A DNA stretch of 64,000 nt, from contig NC_021674.1 in the NCBI RefSeq assembly GCF_000247815.1, positions 32,517,453 to 32,581,452 of the forward strand, read 5' to 3'. This DNA is from Ficedula albicollis. Lineage: Eukaryota; Chordata; Aves; Passeriformes; Muscicapidae. Below the pieces are notes generated by a model. The model did not search any database and was not told the DNA's origin. It saw only the letters and a program-made list of their open reading frames with translations. The number at the start of each line of letters is the position of its first letter. Within the stretch, counting starts at the first letter, position 1. Shown here in pieces: positions 28,961 through 40,900 of the stretch. Made by a program: the position numbers and the translations under genes.

Positions 28961-29860
28961 ATTCTATTCTATTCTATTCTATTCTATTCTATTCTATTCT
29001 ATTCTATTCTATTCTATTCTATTCTATTCTATTCTATTCTATTCTATTCTATTCTATTCTATTCTATTCTATTCTATTCTATTCTATTCTATTCTATTCT
29101 ATTCTATTCTATTCTATTCTATTCTATTCTATTCTATTCTATTCTATTCTATTCTATTCTATTCTATTCTATTCTATTCTATTCTATTCTATTCTATTCT
29201 ATTCTATTCTATTCTATTCTATTCTATTCTATTCTATTCTATTCTATTCTATTCTATTCTATTCTATTCTATTCTATTCTATTCTATTCTATTCTATTCT
29301 ATTCTATTCTATTCTATTCTATTCTATTCTATTCTATTCTATTCTATTCTATTCTATTCTATTCTATTCTATTCTATTCTATTCTATTCTATTCTATTCT
29401 ATTCTATTCTATTCTATTCTATTCTATTCTATTCTATTCTATTCTATTCTATTCTATTCTATTCTATTCTATTCTATTCTATTCTATTCTATTCTATTCT
29501 ATTCTATTCTATTCTATTCTATTCTATTCTATTCTATTCTATTCTATTCTATTCTATTCTATTCTATTCTATTCTATTCTATTCTATTCTATTCTATTCT
29601 ATTCTATTCTATTCTATTCTATTCTATTCTATTCTATTCTATTCTATTCTATTCTATTCTATTCTATTCTATTCTATTCTATTCTATTCTATTCTATTCT
29701 ATTCTATTCTATTCTATTCTATTCTATTCTATTCTATTCTATTCTATTCTATTCTATTCTATTCTATTCTATTCTATTCTATTCTATTCTATTCTATTCT
29801 ATTCTATTCTATTCTATTCTATTCTATTCTATTCTATTCTATTCTATTCTATTCTATTCT
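28961..29860 (+). repeat. (ATTCT)180 pentanucleotide array
   Basis: There are 900 bases of perfect ATTCT, exactly 180 units, followed by ATTACAAGTC. It follows a CR1 3' end whose normal tail is built from the same word. The 328-codon frame here is a translation of the repeat. The same unit expands at human ATXN10 in spinocerebellar ataxia type 10, where it is known to unwind easily. Confidence 0.97.
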
Positions 29861-32533
29861 ATTACAAGTCACTTTGTTCTTCTGTGACTCAGGTCCAGTC
29901 AATTTGAGATGAACCTCCTCTCAGCATTATTTGGCTGCTCTTCACACCATCTTTTAGGACAGCTTTGCCTTGAAACTGCTAGAAAAAAAATAGCCTCTTG
30001 TACTTGAGTTCTGTTTCCTTTGCTGATATAGCTGTGCTACCATTTTAGCAAAGAACATATTTTTTCCTGGTTTTTGTAGGATCAAGTTCTGAAGAGTGAC
30101 AGCTTTTGTGAACCCAGGTGGTTTTCCCTTTTGTGCACCAGACATAGCACCACTAACCCTCAAACTGTACATGTGACGCCCAGTTCTGACTGTGAAATAC
30201 ACACAGCCTATTCCACAGTGACTGGAAGCAACCACAGAAAGAAGCAAGGAGATTTGGTCTGCCTGATTGGAGGTATCCACAAAGACATGGGAGCCAGAAG
30301 AGGCCAAAATAGAAAGTCACCTTATTCCATCCAGTGAGGGGCAGGGGAAAAATATTATCTCTTCTTTCATATTCTAGGCTATTTTTCAGACTGCTAACAA
30401 TGTGATCACCTTTTTTTGATCTTATTAGGTATGGTTTACCAGTATGGATGAATACAAGTGTTTTTTTATGCCCATGCTATTAGTCAGGATTCATTAGAAA
30501 AATCCATGTAGCAGCTTAGGAGGACAATGATAGGGAGAGATGGAAACCTCTCAGCGGCACTCAGCACTTAATGCTCCCCTCACAAACTAGGAATCAGGAC
30601 TTTCCCAATTAGAAATGTGTCCACCTAAAGATGGACTGCCATCTGCAAAAATTAGCTCACAATTTCAAGAACTAAAATAATTTCCCTTTAAAATCATGCA
30701 AAAAAGTAGGATTTTTTTCAAAACCTTCTTCATGTCTCCTTACTACATGTCACCTAAAAACTACCTGACCTTGAGCTGAGCAGTTTTTACTCATACTAGT
30801 CAGTACTTCCAACTATAATTCACATCTTTATGAAGAAATCCCACCCTCTTTAAATGGAACAAATTGAAAAACTAAGTAACAGAAAACCCCAAACCTTTGA
30901 AAATATGAGCTTTGCCACTCCTGGGCATACTGTAAACTCAGATGTCCTCCTCTCCTCCTCATCCAGGTGCACACAAGGAAAGAAGGGACCTGGCAGTAAA
31001 CAAGAGTTTCCACAGACTTTTAGTTGCATATGTTCAAAAGAAAGTCCATGCAGGATTTTTTTGGGTTTGGCTGATTGGTTTTTCCATGAAAGTCATTTAA
31101 AGCTGGTGGTTTGAGCCGCTTTTATTTTTTAATTAAAGCTTAATGATGGTGGAAGGCAGGGAGGACTCTGCCAGCCTGATAAAAGTGGTGTGGATGAGTC
31201 TGTCTGGAAGAGAGTCATCACAGCATACAAACTGCGTGGGCTGGGCACACATAGGGAGGTTCTCACCACTATGTGAACATTAATCTCACATGGGGAAAAG
31301 CCCCAGGACTCCTTTGGACTTTACAGTCTTCAGTGGTCCCCAAGCAGGGGAGAACAGAACAGCAAAGTGGGTAAGGGGGAAATGGAGCCAAGCAGCCCAA
31401 GTTCCTACACCCAGGAAGAAAACACATAAACTTCAGTTCTCAATACCTTGCAGATTCATGGCAAAACCCCCATATTTTCAGGGAATATTAATGGAGGACT
31501 GGCTGCAGCACTCTAAACCCTTGAGAAAACTAAATGCTAGGAGAGAGATTTGACCAGTCTGATTCCAGACTCCTCTCTTTAGTGTCCCCAGCAAGAAGAT
31601 GAACACATTACACCTTCCAGAGGATCTGAGAGCAGAAGGTAGGGAAGGTTTTGGAGTATTGTTTTCACTGAGTATTAAAGGATATTTCTAATGCATCCAG
31701 AGTGCTTCCAACACCTCAGACTTGAAAAGTGTCTCCCCAAACTGGGTGGGATAATGTTCACATCCCTGTCTTTCCCCATCTCTTTCCTCTCTGACTTTCC
31801 TCCTCAGAGAAAGATCAGTTCCCTCTTACCTTACTGAAAGCCAGCTTTGCACACATTTTTTTCTTCCTGTTTGCATCTTTTTGTCCTCCTCTTCTTTTAC
31901 TCACAAGCTTTCCCTTCAGCTCCAGCTTGCTTCCTGTCCCACATCACTTTTCCCCATCTGCCACATCCTCCACATAGTCCCCAGCTCCTCCTGCTGCTGC
32001 AGGACCAAGCAGTGCTGGAAAATCTCCTCCTCTGCCTCGGGAGGAAGTGGCAGGTTTAGGAGAGCTAGTGAGCCCTGGAGGAATTTACAGCAGCAGCTCC
32101 TGCAAGCCTGCTTGTGGGTGCAGAGAAACTCAGCATCATAAATCTGTACTCCCTCTGGATTTGGAAGATTTTGTTGGGGTAATCTTGGGAGAAATTATTC
32201 GCTTGGAAAACATCTGTTGCCATACAATATCAGCATAGAGCAGGAAAAAGGGAAGCTCCTCACCTCAAATTGTGTCACTTTAAAAGCCACCACTCCCTGT
32301 TCTCTCAGCAAAACAAAGAAAGTCTTGTTGGGGCAGTGGGCACCACTTCCCCTGCAGCTGGTGCTGGAGGTGGAATAGCTTTCCTTGCCAGTTGTGGGCT
32401 ACTTCACAGATGTCCTTTTGTTCCCCTTTCACACTAGCCACAATTTCCTCTTAAACTTTAATCCTTTCTCCATTTCTAATGTATGCAAATATATGCCAAA
32501 AATCAAGTCAGTTGCAAGACAGAGCAAGTTATT

Positions 32534-32555
32534 GGGGTGGGGGTGGGAGGGAGGG
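32534..32555 (+). other. canonical G-quadruplex motif
   Basis: Five runs of three or more G are separated by single bases (pattern G4-T-G5-T-G3-A-G3-A-G3). This meets the usual G-quadruplex rule with very short loops. Unlike the homopolymer tracts, it is ordinary readable sequence. Confidence 0.85.
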
Positions 32556-32994
32556 AGACAAGAAGGCAGTGGAATTTCTTTGTTAGTATAAATGTTTCAA
32601 GGATCAAAATAGTTTAGAAAAATATCTGAAAGCAAAGAGTGAAGTGTCTTTATTATCCATGCTAACCTGTGGGAAAAGGGAACAGCTGAATTTTCTATTC
32701 TGCACAGTTTACATGAAAAGGGCTAGCAGAGCAAGGAAGAAAACGTCTGCCTGTCCTGCCCATATGCCAGGTTTCAGCCAATGTGCTGATGGAGGAGACA
32801 CTTTCTCTCTCCTGGGATTACTCAGGATTCCCATTTTGGCTTCTCCTAGGTCCAAACCAGCAGCAAGCTGCAATTCCCATGGCTATTCAAGTTCTATGAG
32901 CAACTGCTTGGAGGACCAGTTTTCAAAAAAGGCAGATACACATGATCATCTCCAGCAGCAGATGAAGATCGTAGAGAAATGCCTGAAATATAAG

Positions 32995-33112
32995 CAAAAA
33001 AAAAAATTACAAAGCAAAAATAACCCAACCCAACCCAAACAAAAAACACAGAAAAAAAAACCAAACAAAAAACCCAACCAAAACCAAATTAAAACCAAAA
33101 ACAACCAACAAA
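32995..33112 (+). repeat. A/C-rich low-complexity tract
   Basis: The + strand is almost only A and C for about 115 bases, with words such as AACCCAACCCAACCC and ACCAAAACC. Similar shorter tracts occur at 42341-42399 and 57728-57796, all with A/C on the + strand. Confidence 0.85.
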
Positions 33113-33596
33113 TAAGAGATAGAAGTATTAATTGCTACTTAAGTGGGTAAATCTCTTTCTGGTGGCATGTCCAAGGGTCAGGCCAGTGATGGAGAAGCAG
33201 GTCAGGAGAAGAGGAATTGGTTTCATTGCTGACTGCCATTACTCCAGCTAGTAATGTGCCTTCTCATTCCTCAGATGTAAAAAAAGGCTTTGCATGTTGG
33301 AAACTGTAAATTACTTGAAGATCTATTTAAAATACCGCAAGATATTAATTTTATCAGCCATGAGAGAAAGTTTATATTGGGTGTCTACAACATTTATCTT
33401 TCCACTTTCTGAATGGAAGCTGTTTCCAAACGACCCAAACTCAGTGCCACCATAAGTGGGTACAGAGCAGCTGCATTCCATGAATTTCTGTCTCCTCTTC
33501 TTTGTGTAGTGTCAGTTTTCCTCACAAAACAGAAAACTAAAATAACTGCTGAGATTTGAGCTCTTGGAAAGGAAGCTTACTGAGCAGTTCACAAGC

Positions 33597-33764
33597 GTCT
33601 ACTCTTTTCTTTGTCTCCTCATTTCCTTTTAATGACACCTACTTCTCTCTGTCCTCCACACCTCCCTCTCACCTCCTTCTGTCTACTCTTTTCTTTGTCT
33701 TCTCATTTCCTTTTAATGACACCTACTTCTTTCTGTCCTCCACACCTCCCTCTCACCTCCTTCT
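33597..33764 (+). repeat. 84-bp tandem duplication, pyrimidine-rich
   Basis: Copies 33597-33680 and 33681-33764 begin GTCTACTCTTTTCTTTGTCT and end ACCTCCTTCT. They differ by two C/T changes. As 84 is a multiple of three, an overlapping 100-codon frame shows a 28-residue repeat, which is a by-product and not evidence for a gene. Confidence 0.94.
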
Positions 33765-36059
33765 GTTCAACATCCTCTTCATTTCTGCCATCAATCATGT
33801 CCTACTGTCTACCAGTCTTTCTCTTTCCCCCAGTCCCCTGAGTTCTCCACATCTGTGAATATCATGTAAAAAGAAGCCCAAAACAAACCAGTGCCGCCTA
33901 ACTTGTAATTTTGAAAACCTCACTAGTAACTTTTTCATAGAAAGGGACATTTTGGTCACAGAATTGTTGAGTTCTACCAGAGAATAGGAAAAAGGAGGAG
34001 GAGAAGAAAACCATGGTTGAAATGGTTGTTTGTTGGTTCAGACTGAAAAACCTGCACTAGGAGATCTGAGTTCTTTGTGCAGAGCTCAGGCAGCAGTTTT
34101 CTGTATGAAATGGTGCATAACTTCATGGAGAAATGCAGCCAAGCCGCAGTGCTGTTGGGGCCTCCCTCACTGTCTGCTAGGTGTCCCCCTGCAGCTCCAT
34201 CACGTGTAGACTGCTGTGGTCCCTCTTTCCTCCGCTGTTACTGCTCGGGCTGTCCGGGCTGGAGCACTGGTTTGGGCTCCATGGGCTGACACAGCAGCTG
34301 TCACTGCCATGGCATCGAATGACATCCAAAGGGCTCTGAGCCTCAGGCACTGAGCACGTGCTCTGGCTGGCCAAAGGAAACCTGAAGCCTGCTGGCCAGG
34401 ATGTATCTCACTAATCTTCTAACAAATTTATGGATAGCAATCTTACGAAGGTTTTCACCAGATTCATCTATTAACTTGAGAAGTAATCCATTTTAATGCA
34501 AGAATCTCGATTACATTAAGATTTTTATGCAGGTGCATCAGATGATATCTGAATGACTCAGCACCTTTTAACACAGCCATTCATCATGAATGCCTCAATG
34601 ACATAACTGGGGCTATCACTTCTCCTATTCAGAAATGGAGAATTAAGTGTGGAAGGTTAAACTTGCTGCCTGATTTAATCACCCGTAGGAAGCTTCTGAC
34701 AGGGCCTGAAGTAAGAGACAGCTCTCTGAATTGCTCTGTCACCTCTTTCATGAATCCATTCTGCTTTCTCAGAAAAAAGGCTCACCCAAACTTAATGGAA
34801 GCAAAATTAAAATGATACTTTTTTAAAAAAGAGTACAGAGATGAAAAGTGTTTCAGATAATGTTAACAAAAGGGAAAAAGTCTGAGCCTAACTGTGAATG
34901 TCATATTTGGGGTAAAAACCAACATAAAATAAATTTTAATAAAGAACAAGACTGATAATCTTTTCCAATGTGTCTACAGGTGTCAATGTGCTGGTATGTA
35001 AGACCTCTCCAATATCACACACTGTAACTTCTGATTTGGGTCACTTACTCATTCTGAGTGACCTGAGCTTGTGAGAAGATATTTTTTTGGTAGGCCAGGG
35101 TAGGAAGACAGGCAGAGTTGTTGTTCTGGGTGTTCCTGAATCCTGCTCTGATGTTCCCCTAAACTCATTATGGGCTAAAAAAATGTGGTCTTGTAGAAGC
35201 CATCCTCAGTCTATTTGGGAAGGAAGATCATGTATCTAAGGCTTCCATAAGAAAAGCCCATACATGAATTTACTGAAGACATGGTACCTGTGATGTCCAC
35301 CTTGAGTTATATTTATGTATAAAGGCCACATATAAAGCCAAAACCCAGCAAAATATATTCTCATCTTGAAACTCACTCCTGACGAACTTCAGAGTGAGAT
35401 TTCTGATGCCAGTACAAAAAGCTCATGAGCCCAGTTCTTTGTTGGGAGACCAACTCCAGAGCCCTGTCTAAACCTCATTAAGCATCTCTGAAGAAACAAA
35501 GGTGGTGGAACAGATCTTGATGCTAGTCTTGAAGGGCAGATGAGCAGTTTCGCAGGCAGCTGTTGCAAGACGTTTAAGATCAGTTAACTGCATGCATTAG
35601 TGGCACTCCTTGTTAGCCATGGATATGTTCTGCAGCTCAGAAAGAAGTTACTACAGATGGACTTACGCATACACGTGGAGCAAGGTACAGAGTTCAAACT
35701 ATAGGCACAGTATACATGCATGCCTGCTGTTCCAAAAGTTCTGTCACTTGACCCACACAGAATATTTTTAAACTTTAGTTTTTGGCTGATAAGTATTTCA
35801 ATTTTGGTTTTTTGCTGAGAGAACCTCTTTTTTTATTTTATTTTTCAGCAGGAAGGCAAATCATCTTTGAATACTGCCAAATATAACAAACATCTACAGA
35901 TGGGTTGGTCTGCAGCTGGAGGCTTTAACTTCGTAGTATTTATTTGAAATATCAAAGCCAGCAGAGCAAGGCTAAAACATAGTGGGCACAATTCACAGTG
36001 TTTTGGCTCTTGAGCAAATAGCAGTTGAACTTAGAGGTTGGGGTTTTTTTCTTGCTGAA
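33765..36059. other. unannotated non-coding DNA
   Basis: Nothing recognisable was found. The first 80 bases remain pyrimidine-rich and end CCCCCAG, which resembles a splice acceptor, but no following exon is evident. Confidence 0.5.
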
Positions 36060-36480
36060 ATGGAATTTATGCAGATGTGCTTTGCACTAAATTCATTAAC
36101 AATTACATCCTGGTGCGGTTTTCACATTTTTGTAAGGGATCTGCATAAGCACTAATTAGATCTAAAACAATGTTACTGTGCAAATTACAGTGCTGATTGT
36201 TCAAGTCGCCTTACATTCTGCATCTGCTTTGCGACGATGATAACATAGGTGCATGCAGTACAAATGCCAGCTTTTTACATTTAGTGGGACTTTTTATTTA
36301 AAAGACAGCATTGAACAGATAATGCTGCGGTTTAAATATCTCAAGATGCTTTTAGGTAATATTGCAAAGTAAAATAAATACTAATGCTAATAAGTTGCAT
36401 AAACTAACTGCCATTTCATTAGTGATGAGTGATCTTCTCTGAGGCAAATCCACATTCCATTTGGCAACAAGTACCAACTG
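36060..36480. other. candidate conserved non-coding element
   Basis: This stretch has the style of vertebrate conserved non-coding DNA: AT-rich but complex, without low-complexity runs or repeats, and dense in TAAT, ATTA and TGCAAAT-like words (for example ATTAACAATTACATCC and GTGCAAATTACAGTGC). That impression comes from reading only; no alignment was possible. An enhancer is one possible role. Confidence 0.25.
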
Positions 36481-36928
36481 GGTAAAGCTAAATGAAAGCA
36501 GTGCCTTGCAAAGACTGAGTTTTTACTTGGATGGGGAGAGGACAAGAGCAAACATCTCAGTTCTACTGCTTCAAATCGTGGAAATGAAATCTCTGACTTG
36601 CTTATTCAGCTTCACTTCCAAATAACATGTGGCAGTGAAAGGTCACCAGGAATGCAACCTATTTTTAAGAAACACTATCATTAGCACTTCAATATGTTGG
36701 TCCCCACTCCACCTGTAATGCCCCCAAGTGTGACAAGGCATCATTAAGCTTTAAAACCACTTTAAAAACAAAACTTTAAATTCAGTCATTATGCTGCTTT
36801 CTTTATTAATTTTAGTGCGAGTTGAAAAAGCTGTACGATAGGATAGGCTTCAAGGTGTCATGATGACACTCATGTGTGCAGTGATTGTGATACTGTCTAG
36901 CCAAAATCACTTTCAGGAGGAGTCATCT

Positions 36929-37119
36929 AGGGCTGTCATGCATTGGAAGGGGCTGCTCAGGGAAGTGCTTGGGTCACCATCCCTGGAGGTATTTAAAAGA
37001 TGTGTAGCTATGGCACTTAGGAACATGGTTTAGTGGTGGAGCTGGCAGTGTAGGGCTGATGTTTGGTCCCATTGATCTTGAGGGTCTTTTTCCAATCTCA
37101 GTGAGCCTGTGATTCTGTC
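36929..37119 (+). mobile_element. CR1 LINE, 3' end
   Basis: Clear CR1 3' blocks occur in order: TGCTCAGGGAAGTGCTTGGG, TCACCATCCCTGGAGGTATT, GGAACATGGTTTAGTGGTGG, GCTGGCAGTGTAGGGCTGAT, TTTTTCCAATCTCAGTGAGC and the tail GTGATTCTGTC. It is better preserved than the copy at 2.9 kb. There is no coding sequence, and it is truncated at the 5' side as usual. Confidence 0.93.
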
Positions 37120-37290
37120 AGAAAGATCTGGCCTCCCAGCCAGCTATACCTTCCCTGAGAGTGCTCAGCAAGCAAACAGATGTGCCAGCAGTGTCCTGGT
37201 GTGCCTGTGTCTCACAGCCTCCCTTGCAGGTGGAAGCAGTGCAACAAGACCAGAGCACGTACTCACTGTACTCACATTCACCACCATAAT

Positions 37291-37367
37291 CACAACATTC
37301 TGCAAGAGCAAGAGTTCTTGCTGATCTAGTCATAACATTCTGCAAGAGCAAGAGTTCTTGCTGATCT
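37291..37367 (+). repeat. 40-bp tandem duplication
   Basis: Copies at 37291-37330 and 37331-37367 share AACATTCTGCAAGAGCAAGA and end TTCTTGCTGATCT. An imperfect hairpin (AGCAAGA / TCTTGCT, two-base loop) is present in each copy. Confidence 0.92.
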
Positions 37368-37845
37368 TCAGTCTGATCAGTTGAAGCCTTTGGGAGGGGC
37401 AGGGTAATCTGCAAGAAATTGCCCAGTTTAAATCCTGTACAAAAGAAGCCAGGAAGAAGCCATGGTTTAGGAGAAGCAAGGGTTTCCCAATACAGATACT
37501 AGAGCATGAAGGATGAGGTCTCTTCTCACCAGGTTTTCTACAGCTCTGATGGGAAAATAGGGTGAGTGGAAAACATGAGGGTCTACCTTTTACAGTAGAT
37601 ACTGGAGTGATGTGAGCAGACCAAGATAATTACCTCAGGGACTTAGGCAGCATCTATTCCTTACCCTGGGAGATCCACAGGCTAGAAGTAACACATCTAC
37701 CAATGCCTAGAATTTTCCCTGTGTGTTCCTACTTGTGCTTAAGCATTTCCATCCATCTACCCATTCTAGCATTTCTTGAACAAAAATTTAACTTTCACCT
37801 AACTTGTAGATTTATGCACATCATATCAGGAATGATGATGTAGAC

Positions 37846-37941
37846 TAGGACCCTTCTGCCTGGAAAAGAAGGGGAGATTATAAAAGGTAAAAATAGGACC
37901 CTTCTGCCTGGAAGAGAAGGGGAGATTGTAAAAGGTAAAAA
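37846..37941 (+). repeat. 48-bp tandem duplication
   Basis: Copies 37846-37893 and 37894-37941 start TAGGACCCTTCTGCCTGGAA. They differ by two A/G transitions and by slippage in the last A run. Confidence 0.93.
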
Positions 37942-40900
37942 AATATAAGAATGGTGTAAACAGGGTGAATATGGATGGACTGTTTATTGTCTCTTTTGAA
38001 ACAAGACTACACTGTTACATGGCAGGTCAAAAATACATGAAAGAAGATTCTCCACCTTGACATATAGCATGTGGTTTAGCTAGAGATGGTCTGCCACAGA
38101 AAGCTGAAAGTTTATGCAGGTTTAAGAAGAAACTGGAAAAAATCATAGAGGCAAATATCCACTGAGGACTCCAGGACACCACCTTTTTCTCAGAAGATCG
38201 CTGAGTTGCAAATTGCTGGAGTCTGGGTGACTTTTACAGGGGGATGTCTCATTACCTGCTTCTCTTGCTCTTGTAGTCTTCCCACAACAAACTTTGGTCA
38301 CTGCTCAGTGCAGAATATTTATTGAGATGTCATTTGATCTGACCCAGCATGGCTCTTCTCATGTCCATCACACCCTCTGTCAACCACTGAACTTGCACTA
38401 CTGAAGTTAAAATATTTACTGCACGTGGTGACTCCTGTCTCACCTCCACAGACACACTCTTTACACATAAAAGCCAGGCATTGTTTTGAACACACTGTGG
38501 AGAGGATTCATGCTAACCCATTCCAAATAGTCCTGCAAGATCTATGTTGCTCAGCAGATGTTCTAATGGCAAGATGAGATGTCCTGTCCTGGACCCCAAG
38601 TTGGGCAGGGCTGTGGACCACAAATCTAATGAAGAGGCTTAAGGGGAGTACCTCCCTCTTTATTGATCAGAAAGGGAGTTTGGGGAGATATTTTTATCAA
38701 ATTATAATTAATATTATTGGATAGCCCTCTGTCTTATATTCAAAACTGTCTTAAATGCCTGGATCCTGCTGACTTTCATGAGCAGGGCTATCAACATTCC
38801 TAATCTCTTTGGGTTTAGGCTCTGCAACCACTTATATCCAAACCTTATATGTATTTTTGAAATAAAAGAAGTTGGAGTAATACTAAAAATAAAATTATAT
38901 ATAGGACTGTGCTTAAATGGCAGGCACTTTTCTGCTTATTTTATAAAAATGCAGTAGTCTCCTAAATTTAATTAAGCCAGTCTGAGGACATGATGAAAGG
39001 GTTCTTAAACATAAAAGACTTTGAAGTTTCTAGAAAAGAGTGAGGTATATAACTCTGAATAAGGGAATCCCATCAGATTTCTCTGTGCTGAAATTAAAGT
39101 GCAAGCTCTTACCTCAAGGATGCTATTTCCATCATCTCCAGGGTATTATTAGCTTTTGCAGCACATGCCGCTGCGAGTTACGCTGCATTTCCCACACGGG
39201 CCGAAAGGACAGAGAAAGAAAGAGGATGCAAATAATCCATAGGAATATGGTGATGCAAAGGCTGGGCTTATGTGCATCATGGTCCCTACCCATGCACTGG
39301 AAGACATTTTTACTGTGTGGTCTCACCTCCTACCTTAAAGACAAGCCAGCTATTCTTTTTCTTCATTTCACAATTCACACTAGGTCATCTCTAGCAGGGA
39401 GATAAATTCTGGTTTCTCACATGTCACATTTAGCCACTTTTTCAAGTTCTGAGACTCCAGCAGCTGCTTTCCTTTAATCAAGAAGAGACTCAGGAGTCTG
39501 AGCTCTCCAGTATGTTATTGATGCATTGCCAAATACTTGAGGAATCTATCACTTAATTCTCCATCAGATCCTCTTCAGTTGCTGCTATTTCATTGCTTCC
39601 CTAAGTAGTATTTATCTGATAAGGTAACTGAAAGTTCGTGGTTTAAATCTGCGTGATGACACGTGCTCTTGTCTTCTTTTTGGTTTGCCTATTTTAAACC
39701 CTCCTGCTTACATAATGAAATTGCATCCTTCACACAATTTTTGGTACTAACCCCATGCAAATCTATGGGTTTGGCTCGCTGGGGAGGAGAACAGAAGCTG
39801 GTGGCAGTTTGGTCCTTTGTTGTACATTCTGACTGCTGGTATCACACCTTGACAAACCTGGAAGGTGAGAAACAGATTCTTCCCTGCTACATGGGGCACA
39901 TTTATGCTCCAATGCTACCACAGTTGCTCCTGACCTGCCTCATGTAAAACTCACTGATTTCTGGAGGATTATCCTGGCTCGAGATATCTTGAGACCTAAT
40001 TATTGTAATGGCATTGGGGTGCTTTCACTGACTCCCTGGAAAAATCCAGTTCTTACCATCAAGCAGCAACAGCGTGCACATATTGCAGGGTGGCAGAACC
40101 CTTGTGTCATGAATGTAATACAGAAACATTTGCCTCCAGCTCAGACACATTCTGTCAGAGCATCCTCGACGCATCTCTCCCGAGGAGTCAGATCTGACAC
40201 TTGGGATGGCTGGCTGTCTACTCATCCACCCACTTCTTCTCAGGGTTTCTCTTTGCCTAGCAGGAGTGGGTACAGGGTTCACTGAGAACCCTGAAAGTAG
40301 GCTATTAAGTGACCTAGATTATTGCGGGGGGTGCTATTTCTGTGCTTCCCGGCCTGTGTGCTTATGTTAGTCCCTTTGTCTCCAGGGCAGTCTCTACCTA
40401 GCAGGAAATCTGGTAGGGCAGTGGAAGATGTGTTAGGGAGAGCAGTCTGTCTGGAGAGAGGAGAGAAGATAATGGTGAATAAAAATAATGGACCCGAGGA
40501 ATAACTGAAATGCAAAAAATGCAGTTGAAATCCAATCCTTTCTTATGTTTGTGGCTTAACATGTGTCAGTTGGCACATTAACAGTAGCATATGGGTTGCT
40601 CTGATGTGAGTTACTGCATACAGTATGTTATGTTCAGGTCTAAAATGTGTAATTCTTTTGGATTAGTGTTGGCAGATTTCAGTGTGCAGCGTACAGTAAA
40701 TGTTCATAAATTTAATACATTTATAAGCTTTTTCTGTGGAGCTCGTTGCTGTCTGATCCGAGAAGCTCCCAAGCAGCTCTGCAGAGCACAGCACTGGTAA
40801 CTGGAGCCTCCTTCACCAAGGCAGGGGGTGCCACAGGGCATCTGCTCTGCTGAGGGCAGAGCCTAGAGCACATCCCAAGACCTAGCCCAACGACCTCCAT

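Larger units (their letters stand above)
29861..33596. other. unannotated non-coding DNA
   Basis: No gene is recognised. The longest frame, 168 codons at 32644-33150 on the + strand, ends in a lysine/asparagine/proline-rich part caused by an A/C-rich tract, and its first half shows no known domain. Overlapping frames at 31847-32141 lie in pyrimidine-rich DNA. Confidence 0.5.

Noticed and set aside
28921..29907. 328-codon frame across the ATTCT array
   Set aside because: It is a translation of a microsatellite seeded by a CR1 tail.
32644..33150. 168-codon + strand frame
   Set aside because: Its C-terminal third translates an A/C-rich low-complexity tract and the rest shows no family resemblance.
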